Assembly (NCBI GenBank): GCA_963789535.1
Contig: CAWBKU010000005.1
Coordinates: forward strand, 1,612,001 to 1,676,000
Reading direction: 5' to 3'
DNA length: 64,000 bases
DNA from: CAVXHQ01 sp963789535
GTDB lineage: Bacteria; Pseudomonadota; Alphaproteobacteria; Rhodobacterales; Rhodobacteraceae
Shown: piece by piece, positions 25,271 through 32,473 of the stretch
Position numbering within the stretch: position 1 is the stretch's first letter
How the letters are laid out: every line of letters starts with the position of its first letter
Notes under the pieces: generated by a model
Told to the model about the DNA's origin: nothing
What the model saw: the letters and a program-made list of their open reading frames with translations, nothing else
Database searches by the model: none
Program-made: the position numbers and the translations under genes

Positions 25271-25741
25271 CGGTGTGGGGTCCGGCTGGGGGGGGGCGCC
25301 GGACGCCACCGGCATGTGGCGAAGATACTCAAGTCAGACGGCGGAAATGGAACCGCGCAGGTGTCCGGGAAACTGGGGATACCGCAGTTCGACGCGCCCG
25401 GCGCGCGCTGCGGGCCCTCGGCCACGCGCGACCGTCGACGTGCCGGCGCCGAGACGGCGATTCGTCCGCTGCGCCAGCGTAATGTCCGTTCGTGTTCGCG
25501 CGCGATCGCGTCCGGTGTGAATATTTGCGTTGACGTGTCGGGCGCGCGTTTTACCGATGTTCAAGAGCAGGATCGCCGGTCGCCCTTGGAATTGCGTCGA
25601 GGATCTTCGGGATGCCAAATCATCGTCCAGCCGGTCCTCCGGGGTGCGCGGCACAGGCCGAAGGGGCCCCCGACTGTCCGGCGCCGGACAGTCAGGGGCC
25701 GGACAGTCAGGGGCCGGACAGTCAGGGGCCGGACCGGGGCT
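25271..25741. other. Intergenic region with no gene; holds a palindrome and 15-bp repeats
   Basis: I find no plausible coding sequence in these 471 bp; the open frames are arginine- and proline-rich and unrelated to any family I know. Notable content is a G run at 25289-25296, a possible weak -35 box TTGACG at 25530-25535, and the repeat block at 25665-25733 listed separately. It lies between the glycosidase gene and a broken deacylase gene. Confidence 0.4.
25665..25733. repeat. Long palindrome followed by three 15-bp tandem repeats
   Basis: GGCCCCCGACTGTCCGGC (25665-25682) and GCCGGACAGTCAGGGGCC (25683-25700) form an 18-bp inverted repeat with one mismatch and no loop. The right arm starts a tandem array: GCCGGACAGTCAGGG at 25683, 25698 and 25713, plus a partial copy (GCCGGA) at 25728. 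The core GACAGTC also occurs in a 15-bp repeat at 28576-28605. Confidence 0.85.
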
Positions 25742-26577
25742 TTGGACCGGGCCCGTGCGGATGCGGAGGCGACGGTCATAAGAAAGGTTTCGCACGCGCT
25801 CGTTTCGGACAGCCGCGGTAACCGGCGCCTGCCCGGGGCGCACGTGTGGGGCGTGGCGGCTGCGGCGCCGACGGTCCATGTGCAGGCCGGACTGCACGCC
25901 GACGAAATGCCGGGAATGATCGTCGCACAGCACCTCGTGACCCTGCTGGACCCGGCGGAACGGGCGGGGCGGATCGCGGGCGAAATCCGGGTGGTGCCGG
26001 TCGCCAATCCGATCGGCCTAGACCAATGGATCGCGCACAAGCCGCAGGGACGGCAAGACCTCGAGAGTTTGCAGAACTTCAACCGGGGCTATCCCGATCT
26101 CGCCGCCCTTGCAGGCGACGCCGTTGCAGGGCAACTGACCTCATCGGCGGACGCGAACCGGGCCCTTGTCCGCGCCGCCTTCGGCACGGTCCTTGCGGAC
26201 CTGCCGCGCGCCACCGAAATCGCGGATCTGATCTCCGGCTGGCGCTGATGACGTTCTCGCATGACGCGGACTATGTGCTCGACCTGCATTGCGACCACGA
26301 GGCGGTGTTGCATTTCTATGCATCCCCCCTGCGTCCCGACGATACCGACCTGCTTGCCCGCGCCACGGGTGCAGAACTGGTGCTGGTGCAGGAGGTGTCG
26401 GGCGGCAATGCCTTCGACGAGGCGCATTCCGCGCCATGGGCCGCCCTGCGCCGCCGGTTCGGCGCGGACCATCCGATCCCGGCGGGCTGCTTTTCCGCCA
26501 CGGTCCAGTATCGCGGTCAGGCCGATGTAGGCGACGCGGTCGCCGCCGGGGATGCGCAGCGGCTCAGGGGGTTTCTG
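25742..26577 (+). pseudogene. Broken AstE/AspA-type zinc deacylase
   Basis: The translation matches the succinylglutamate desuccinylase/aspartoacylase family (M14-like). The zinc site H-x-x-E is in VHVQAGLHADEMPGMIVAQH, the second histidine in VLDLHCDHEAVLHFY, and YRGQADVGDAVAAGDAQRL follows. Three faults are visible. A frame change at about 26229-26236 turns IADL into a premature stop at 26248; one missing base would restore it. The glutamate usually seen in the ATVEYRG motif is glutamine (ATVQYRG). The C-terminal domain is absent after about 26577, where sequence of a minus-strand gene begins. The start is unclear; TTG 25742 is the first usable codon. Confidence 0.75.
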
Positions 26578-27012
26578 GGCGGCCGGACATTCACCGGCAT
26601 GCGTGGAAATCCGCTGCCCCAAGGCCGACAGCGCTCGCGCCTCCAGCCCCTCGGCCGACGCCGGTTCCGGCAGCGCCACCGCCACCGCCACCGCAAGGGG
26701 GCCGTCCGGCGCCGTGGCGTCGGCGCCGGCCAGGTCGTCGAGTGCCAGGGTGGCGATGCGGAACATGCGGTCGGACGCGCGTTCGTTGCTCAGATCGCCG
26801 TCGAACGCCGTCACCTGCGGCTTGAAATCGGTTCCCATGAACGTTCGCTGCCGTCGCAGCGCCCGCCGCCCCTCGGCGATGGCCGCGCGCGTCCCGGCAA
26901 GACCGGGCGCCAGCGCCGACCACAGGCCCGCGCCGATCAGGTGCATGGGAGGGTGCGGGCCGAAACGCGCATGGCAGGGTCGGGCCGTCTCATCCGTCGC
27001 GGTCGGCGTCAT
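26578..27012 (-). pseudogene. Truncated beta-ketoacyl-synthase-like gene of the secretion island
   Basis: From ATG (27010-27012) the first 145 residues (MHLIGAGLWSALAPGLAGTR after a short leader, then FMGTDFKPQVTAFDGDLSNE, RIATLALDDLAGAD, LAVAVAVALPEP) look like the N-terminal part of thiolase-fold ketoacyl-synthase homologues that accompany DUF2169/PAAR clusters. Homology ends near 26578, where the sequence becomes antisense of the broken deacylase; the frame stays open by chance to 26089. About half of a usual protein is missing. It overlaps the upstream gene's end by 23 bp. The family assignment is moderate. Confidence 0.5.
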
Positions 27013-27763
27013 GGACGGAAATGGCCCCCCTGTGGGTGGGTGCGGCGCAACGGATCATCGACATCAACGCGACCGGCTCTATCGCCAGATGCTCGACGAC
27101 GATCGTGGGCGTGCCGTCGGGGTCACGCGACGGCCAGGCGGTGAACTCCATCGTCTCGACCTCACCCATGTCGGTGCCCAGTGGCACGAGCGCGTCGCTG
27201 GCCGCAAGGGCGCCGAGCGCCTCGAGGAAGCCCTCGGCGCCGGTCGCCGCGCCGGTCAGGCGGATCTTGCCGTCGCGCACAAGGATCACCGGGCCGTCCG
27301 GAACGACGGCGGGGCGCGGGCCCGGGCCCTCGGGCCACGTCAGGGCGTCGGTCAACCGCTCCGTCGCATCGCCTGCCGGTTCGACGCGCAGCGTGACGGC
27401 GGTCAATGCGGTTTCGGGCCGCATCTCGGGCAGTCCCGACGGGCTGTAGAGCGTCACGACATAGCGCAGCAGGACCACGACAACCGCAGGCGTCAGCCCG
27501 GCGGCGACAACGGTGAGCGTTGCCGGCCCCCGACCCGGATCGTCGAGCGTCACCGACGCCGGCCCCGGAGCCATGCGCAGGAACCCCGCCGTCAGGCAGG
27601 TCTCGATGTCCTCGGCCCCGCGCGCGAGGAGCCACATCCGCTCGTCGCGCCAGTCGCGTTCCTCGGCGCGCGGCGCATGCTCGATCGTCATCACGATCCG
27701 CTCGATCCGCCCGGGCAGGGTGGTGGGCGCGCGGAAGGGCGGGGGGGGGAACGGCGCGGTCAT
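26990..27763 (-). CDS. Unknown protein in the type VI cargo island
   Basis: I do not recognise this 257-residue protein. It has the proline-rich start MTAPFPPPPFRAPTTLPGR, a central hydrophobic strand region (ATLTVVAAGLTPAVVVVLLR) and repeated phrases such as GPVILVRDGKIRLTGAATGA. No signal peptide is evident. Its ATG overlaps the stop of the immunity-like gene (ATGA at 27760-27763) and its end overlaps the ketoacyl-synthase-like gene, so it is in the same operon and probably serves effector export or immunity. Confidence 0.65.
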   Translation of the reverse strand: MTAPFPPPPFRAPTTLPGRIERIVMTIEHAPRAEERDWRDERMWLLARGAEDIETCLTAGFLRMAPGPASVTLDDPGRGPATLTVVAAGLTPAVVVVLLRYVVTLYSPSGLPEMRPETALTAVTLRVEPAGDATERLTDALTWPEGPGPRPAVVPDGPVILVRDGKIRLTGAATGAEGFLEALGALAASDALVPLGTDMGEVETMEFTAWPSRDPDGTPTIVVEHLAIEPVALMSMIRCAAPTHRGAISVHDADRDG

Positions 27764-28821
27764 CTGGTCCTCTGGCCGGGCTCGTCGGGTGGCAGCAGGC
27801 GGGTGAGATAGCGTTCCAGCGTCTCCCGATCGTCGACCGAAGTCTCCTTGCCGCCGAACATCGACCGGCGCGCCACCCGCAGGTCGACCATGACGGGGCG
27901 CAGATAGGCGGCGATGCTCTGGTAGGCGCCGATATCCTCGCCATCGTTCACATCGCCCCAGACCGGCGCCGCACCGGCGGTAAGCGTCAGGATGCCTGCC
28001 CGGTCTTCGACCGTCACCGCCCCGTGGAATTCCGTCGCGGCGAGTGGGGCCAGGCGACTGCGGTACGGGGCGCCCACGAACGTGCGCCAGCCGAGATCGG
28101 GAAGGCCGCCCAAGGCGTCGGGAAAGTCGGCATAGGCGCCGACAGGCTGCCCCCGCGCGGTCTCGAGGCGGCGAAGGCCGTGGTCGTCGTCGATGACGAG
28201 TTCCACGGCGGCACGATACCTTGGAAAACTCTGCGGCAAGTGGCGAGCGAGCGAACGCAGTGCCGACGGCAAGTAAAAGCCCAGGGATTGCAGACCGCAG
28301 AGCAGCGGCATCCCTGTCAGACACCTGGCGAGATCGTCGGCCAGGGCGGTGTCCACGCGAACCGGCGACAGCGTCACCTCGATCTTGAGTCGCCCGTTGC
28401 GCTGTTCGATCCGGATTTGGGGGGGGCCCGCGATGTCGGTCACTTCGTCGGCGGCGCCATGGGCCTGCATCGTCATGGGGTTCGCGCGCGCGGCGTCGAT
28501 CCAGTCGCGCGCCGCGTCGGCACTCCACTTCTTGATCCGTTGGTCGACCTTGTCGCTGGCCAGATGCATCCTGGCCAGACTGTCGGGGCCCAGACTGTCG
28601 GGACCGGAACCGTCGAAGCCGGAACCGCCAGAGCAGCGTGACACGAAGAGATCGAAGAGCGAGAGGGCCTCGGCACGCGTCGCGTCGTCGGCCAGCGTGC
28701 CGTCGACCCAAGCGAGGGTGCGAAACGCAGGCACCGCGATGACACGGTCGCCGCGACGAAGCGCGAGAGGGACGGGCCCGTCAACCGATGCCGGCACTTG
28801 AATCACATCCGCACTCCGCAT
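27760..28821 (-). CDS. DUF3396-like type VI immunity protein
   Basis: A 353-residue cytoplasmic protein whose pattern fits DUF3396 (type VI immunity family): FYLPSALRSLARHLPQSFPR and VGAYADFPDALGGLPDLGWR. It follows directly on the toxin gene (41-bp overlap), as expected for a cognate immunity gene. It contains an odd insertion GSGPDSLGPDSLAR coded by a 15-bp DNA repeat (28576-28605). The start ATG at 28819-28821 gives MRSADVIQVPASVDGPVPLA. The immunity role is inferred from family and position. Confidence 0.65.
   Translation of the reverse strand: MRSADVIQVPASVDGPVPLALRRGDRVIAVPAFRTLAWVDGTLADDATRAEALSLFDLFVSRCSGGSGFDGSGPDSLGPDSLARMHLASDKVDQRIKKWSADAARDWIDAARANPMTMQAHGAADEVTDIAGPPQIRIEQRNGRLKIEVTLSPVRVDTALADDLARCLTGMPLLCGLQSLGFYLPSALRSLARHLPQSFPRYRAAVELVIDDDHGLRRLETARGQPVGAYADFPDALGGLPDLGWRTFVGAPYRSRLAPLAATEFHGAVTVEDRAGILTLTAGAAPVWGDVNDGEDIGAYQSIAAYLRPVMVDLRVARRSMFGGKETSVDDRETLERYLTRLLPPDEPGQRTR
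28576..28605. repeat. Two 15-bp direct repeats inside the immunity gene
   Basis: CAGACTGTCGGGGCC at 28576-28590 is followed by CAGACTGTCGGGACC at 28591-28605. The reverse complement carries the same GACAGTC core and 15-bp period as the array at 25683-25733. On the coding strand it encodes repeated GPDSL. Confidence 0.7.
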
Positions 28822-29899
28822 TGTTGACCGCCCGCGGGGCGCGCCCGCCACTCAGTTGTCTATAGGCTTCTTCCTGCCCGGAGCCGGTATTCCAGGTGTC
28901 CTGATAATCCCGCGCGCCGGGTGTTTCCGGGGCATCGAACTTGAAATCGTAGACGTCGCGCAGGGCGCCGTCGGCGTCCTGAACGGCAAAATCGGGTCGG
29001 ATTTCGACGGCATTGTCGAATATCTCGTCCGCCCTGCTCATCAGATCGTAGATGTCGTAGGCGGTCGTGCCAAGCTCGATGGCGTCCAGAACCGTCCCGA
29101 AGAGATTGAGACCGGGCAGCAGTTTCATCCAGGCCCGGCGGGTGAGGCGGGTTCCGGCACTGATGACGCGGTTTCGCATCAGGCGTTGGATCCGGTTGCG
29201 GATCGCATCGCGGGCGTTGCTCTGGTTCCATATCCGTCGCGCGCCATCGAAGGCGTCGTCCACCAGACCGCGAAAGCGCTGTTCCGCGACGCCGATCGCA
29301 CCGGGATAGCGGCGCCGGACGGCTCCGTTGAGGCGCGAATTGGGCCGGTCGAGTGCCGCCTTGGTGCGCGGTTCGGCGGTCCGTGACGGGTTTTCGCATT
29401 GGCCGGGGGTTCGTCTCCGGCACTCCTGCCATTCCTCGCGCACCTCGCAGAAGATTTCGCACAGGGCGTCGAGTACCGCATCGCCGGTGTCGAAGACCCT
29501 CTCTCTCTGACCGAGGTTCCCCGAGATGCGGTTGTGGTTGTTCATGAAGAGCTTGTCGGTCAGGCGGCAGATGTTTTCGCCCTCGACATAGACGGTCGGC
29601 GAATAGGTGATCCAGTTCGACTGTGCTTCGGTGGTGCTCGACACCACCCCCTTCATCGACCCCGGCGCGTCGCCCGTGCACTTCGAGAATTCGGACGGTT
29701 TGTGCGCGATGGTGTTGCCGCCGTCGGCCCTGACGCTGGTCGTGCCCTTGACGATGTCGCCGTTGGTGGCGGTGATCATATAGGGCACCGGCACGCCGTT
29801 ACCGGGCGTCTTGCATACGTCGGGGACCGAGTTCATGTGCCTGCCGCCCGAACCGAGGTGGGTGATCGTCAGGCCGTTGGCGCGGATCGTGACGCTCAT
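28781..29899 (-). CDS. PAAR-like (DUF4150) protein with C-terminal nuclease-like toxin domain
   Basis: A 372-residue probable type VI effector. Residues 1 to about 130 are a DUF4150 PAAR-like tip domain (NSVPDVCKTPGNGVPVPYMI, GTTSVRADGGNTIAHKPSEF). A middle region rich in arginine and helices follows. The C-terminus holds RPDF at about 301-304 and VYDFKF at 316-321, which give the D...D-x-K pattern (D303, D318, K320) of restriction-endonuclease-like toxins, then WNTGSGQEEAYRQLSGGRAP. I infer a DNase delivered on the spike. Its ATG overlaps the DUF2169 stop, and the putative immunity gene overlaps its 3' end. Confidence 0.8.
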   Translation of the reverse strand: MSVTIRANGLTITHLGSGGRHMNSVPDVCKTPGNGVPVPYMITATNGDIVKGTTSVRADGGNTIAHKPSEFSKCTGDAPGSMKGVVSSTTEAQSNWITYSPTVYVEGENICRLTDKLFMNNHNRISGNLGQRERVFDTGDAVLDALCEIFCEVREEWQECRRRTPGQCENPSRTAEPRTKAALDRPNSRLNGAVRRRYPGAIGVAEQRFRGLVDDAFDGARRIWNQSNARDAIRNRIQRLMRNRVISAGTRLTRRAWMKLLPGLNLFGTVLDAIELGTTAYDIYDLMSRADEIFDNAVEIRPDFAVQDADGALRDVYDFKFDAPETPGARDYQDTWNTGSGQEEAYRQLSGGRAPRAVNNAECGCDSSAGIG

Positions 29900-30858
29900 G
29901 TCGTGGACTCGGCTGGGATGTCGTACCGATCGAAGAGGGCGGCGTGGTCGGTGCCGACGCGAAAGCCGCGTGTGTCTCCGAGTGCGACGAGCGTGCGGGT
30001 CATGGTGATGTCGTCGGCCGCCCGCAGGATCGGCCATATCGCCTGATGGACGAGGCGGACCTGGCCCGTGTCGAGGTCGACCTCGATCGATTGCAGCGCG
30101 GCGGCGGCGGGATGCCAGCGCCCGGCGATGAGGGTCGTGGTGCGGTATGTCAGCCACGGCAGGGGCAGGCGCGTCGGTGCCGAGACCGGTCCGGTCTGCG
30201 CGAGCCCGCCGATGTCGAGGGTCGCACCCTCGGCCAGCGGACGCCCCAGCCGCTGATCGGCGGGAGCCGCCTGCCAGAACGCGGGGTCCATGTCGGCCGG
30301 AAGGAGCGGGGCGCGCGACCGCTGCCACGCCGCGTCATAGGTGCCACCGAGAGCCGAACGCGCAGCCCAGTGCCGGGCCACGGGGCCAAGCGCGGGCACT
30401 CCGCCCCCTGCCACCGTCACGCGCGGCGATACCTCATCCTGCGGCGATCGCCCCAACGGGGTCGCATCCGACAGTGCCGCCGTCGTGCCGTCGAGCGCGA
30501 CCGTGCCGCGCGCGTCGCGGTCGGCGCCCACGGTCAGCCGCTTTTGCCAGTCGCCGATGCGAAAGAGGAGCGGACGGTCCGCGTCCTGCGTTTCGGGCGC
30601 GGCGCCGCGAAAGGTGAGGTCGATGCGTGCACGGGGTGGTGTGATGTCGCTGTCGCGGATCAGGACACGCTCGGGGTCGTTCTCGACGAAAAGCGGTTCT
30701 TGCTGCACCGGCATCTGCGGTATCACGAAGAGGGGCGCCCGGTCGGCACGCAGGGCAAAGGTCGCGGCGATCCAGACCGACCAGAAGCTGGCGCCGGCAT
30801 GGTCCCGAAAGCCACCGCCATGTGCGGCAAAGGGGGTCTTGTTCCGCACCTCCCACAT
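29896..30858 (-). CDS. DUF2169 family type VI secretion accessory protein
   Basis: A 320-residue protein with the DUF2169 N-terminus MWEVRNKTPFAAHGGGFRDH and SFWSVWIAATFALRADRAP, then DSDITPPRARIDLTFRG and GPVARHWAARSALGGTYDAAW. DUF2169 proteins are thought to load PAAR-type effectors onto the type VI spike. It is encoded immediately upstream of the PAAR-like toxin and overlaps it by ATGA, as expected for an adaptor-effector pair. No structural T6SS genes lie in the window. Confidence 0.88.
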   Translation of the reverse strand: MWEVRNKTPFAAHGGGFRDHAGASFWSVWIAATFALRADRAPLFVIPQMPVQQEPLFVENDPERVLIRDSDITPPRARIDLTFRGAAPETQDADRPLLFRIGDWQKRLTVGADRDARGTVALDGTTAALSDATPLGRSPQDEVSPRVTVAGGGVPALGPVARHWAARSALGGTYDAAWQRSRAPLLPADMDPAFWQAAPADQRLGRPLAEGATLDIGGLAQTGPVSAPTRLPLPWLTYRTTTLIAGRWHPAAAALQSIEVDLDTGQVRLVHQAIWPILRAADDITMTRTLVALGDTRGFRVGTDHAALFDRYDIPAESTT

Positions 30859-30863
30859 GGCGG

Positions 30864-31229
30864 TCAGTTAAGGTCGGTCGTGGCGGCAAGCAGGGTAAGT
30901 CCCGCAGCGGCGTCGATGGCGATCGCTTCGCCGGTCATCCGTGTCCGCCCGTCGGGATGCAGCACGAGGGATGCGGCGCCGGTGCGCAGCACCAGAGGGG
31001 TTTCGTCGTCGGGCAGGGGGACGGCGTCGGCCACGATCCCCAGTACGATCAGCGTCGGCTCCTCCGCGTCGAGCACATCCTGGCAGATCGCCTGCCTGCC
31101 GATATCGGCGGACGCAAAGCGGGCGGTGGTGAGGATGCTTGCGTTGCTGCCGCCCAACGTCGGTACGCCACCGGGACCGACTGCCGCCACCTCTCGAAGA
31201 TCGAAGGCGTTGATCGCGCCCTGCGTCAT
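30864..31229 (-). CDS. DUF6484-like protein of the type VI island
   Basis: A 121-residue protein with the layout of DUF6484 domains: TTARFASADIGRQAICQDVL, PTLIVLGIVADAV, then LRTGAASLVLHPDGRTRMTG and a final LAATTDLN. These small proteins precede DUF2169 and PAAR genes in other loci; their function is unknown. ATG at 31227-31229 is chosen by homology, but the frame is open further upstream (for example from an ATG near 31532), so a longer N-terminus is possible. It ends 5 bp before the DUF2169 ATG. Confidence 0.65.
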   Translation of the reverse strand: MTQGAINAFDLREVAAVGPGGVPTLGGSNASILTTARFASADIGRQAICQDVLDAEEPTLIVLGIVADAVPLPDDETPLVLRTGAASLVLHPDGRTRMTGEAIAIDAAAGLTLLAATTDLN

Positions 31230-31612
31230 GCACAGGCCCGGCGGATCGCCGATGGACGGGTCATGCCCGCCGGAACCTTCGATGCGTCGGAACCCGGCAT
31301 GGCCGCGCCTCCACGTTTTCGCGTCCGGCGGCGCCACGTCTGCGCGCCCCCGGACCGCCGCCGACGAGTATGGCCTACGATTGCCCCGCCCCGGCGTTGC
31401 GCCCGGAGGCGTTCCATGGCCGGCCACGATCTGCCTAAGGTCATCTGTGTATCCCGAGGCACATTCGTCCAGTGCGATTTCACGCGGCAGCCCCGGATCG
31501 GCACCACAGACCACGACCCGTCGGGGCATCGCGCCCAATCGCCGCTCGGCAGGCCGATCGAAACCGGGCGCGCCCGTCGCCGGACTTTGCCGCGCGTCGT
31601 TTCGCCGGTCAT
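31226..31612 (-). CDS. Doubtful small ORF between EamA exporter and DUF6484 genes
   Basis: This 128-codon frame starts 3 bp after the EamA gene's stop and its TGA overlaps the DUF6484 ATG (ATGA), the spacing of a real operon gene. The product (MTGETTRGKVRRRARPVSIG...) is arginine-rich and matches nothing I know. A second frame, in phase with DUF6484, is also open across much of this stretch. I list it because otherwise these 386 bp hold no gene, but it may be chance. Confidence 0.2.
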   Translation of the reverse strand: MTGETTRGKVRRRARPVSIGLPSGDWARCPDGSWSVVPIRGCRVKSHWTNVPRDTQMTLGRSWPAMERLRAQRRGGAIVGHTRRRRSGGAQTWRRRTRKRGGAAMPGSDASKVPAGMTRPSAIRRACA

Positions 31613-31615
31613 CCG

Positions 31616-32473
31616 TCAGCCCGACCGCGCCACCCAGAGTGCAGCGGCGACGATCGCTGCGGCGCCCGCGATCATCTGCGGCGTCGGCACTTCGGAAAAG
31701 ACGAGGTAGCCGACGGACGCCGTCAGGAGCAGGCTCGCATAGGACATCGGCCCCAGCACGCCCGCGTCGCCCAGCCAGTGGGCGCGCAGGAAACAGAGCT
31801 GTGCTGCCTGTGCGAAGAGGCCCACGGCAAGCACGAGCGGCCAGTCGGCGGTCGCGACCGGCTGCCACGACCAGAGCGCAAAAGGCAGCGTCGCTATCGC
31901 CAGACCGCCCGCATAGAGCGCCATCATCACCACGGGCGGCGTCCCGCGGAGCGCGCGGGTCGCGATAATCGCGGCGGTGCCGGTCAGCACGGTCACGCAG
32001 AGCGCCAGCAGGCCGGGCGAGGGGGCGGCCAGCCCCGGCCCGATCGCGACCATGGCGCCCGCGAGCCCGACGGCCGCGGCGATCCAGCGGCGCGGGCCGA
32101 TGGCCTCGTGCAGGATCAGGGCGGCCATGACCATCAGAATCACCGGACGGGTGAAGTTGATCGCGGTGAACAGCGCAAAGGGCAGGCGCGAGACGGCGTA
32201 GAAGCTGGTGGCGAGGGTGACGGTCGAGAGCGCGACGCGCAGCAGGTGCAACCGCTTGCGGTCGATACGCGCGAAGGCGGCACGCTCGCGCCAGATCCAG
32301 GGTGCGAGCAGCGCGAGGCCGGTCGCGGCGCGCAGGAACACGAGTTGCACGGCGGGGAAATCCCCGCCTGTCAGTTTGACGATGGTCAGCGCCCAGACGT
32401 TCAGGCCGAGGTCGGCGAGGAGCCAGCCGCTGGCACGCAGGTTGTCCCGACGGCTCGCAAGCGCCGCCGTCAT
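31616..32473 (-). CDS. EamA/DMT-family transporter
   Basis: A 285-residue inner-membrane protein with about ten hydrophobic helices and two EamA repeats: LLADLGLNVWALTIVKLTGG and VFLRAATGLALLAPW in the first, LALCVTVLTGTAAIIATRAL and MSYASLLLTASVGYLVF in the second. Such drug/metabolite transporters usually export amino acids or small metabolites; the substrate is unknown. Its ATG overlaps the stop of the PIG-L deacetylase gene (32470-32473), so the two are probably co-transcribed. Confidence 0.88.
   Translation of the reverse strand: MTAALASRRDNLRASGWLLADLGLNVWALTIVKLTGGDFPAVQLVFLRAATGLALLAPWIWRERAAFARIDRKRLHLLRVALSTVTLATSFYAVSRLPFALFTAINFTRPVILMVMAALILHEAIGPRRWIAAAVGLAGAMVAIGPGLAAPSPGLLALCVTVLTGTAAIIATRALRGTPPVVMMALYAGGLAIATLPFALWSWQPVATADWPLVLAVGLFAQAAQLCFLRAHWLGDAGVLGPMSYASLLLTASVGYLVFSEVPTPQMIAGAAAIVAAALWVARSG

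Noticed and set aside
22121..25315. 1064-codon open frame on the minus strand opposite the GH9 gene
   Set aside because: It is the mirror of a GC-rich gene; its product has no domain and the plus-strand frame has clear GH9 motifs.
25683..25733. Tandem repeats as a possible CRISPR array
   Set aside because: The 15-bp units are directly adjacent with no spacers and no cas genes are near.
26089..26577. Minus-strand continuation of the ketoacyl-synthase-like frame
   Set aside because: It is antisense to the deacylase fragment and carries no family similarity.
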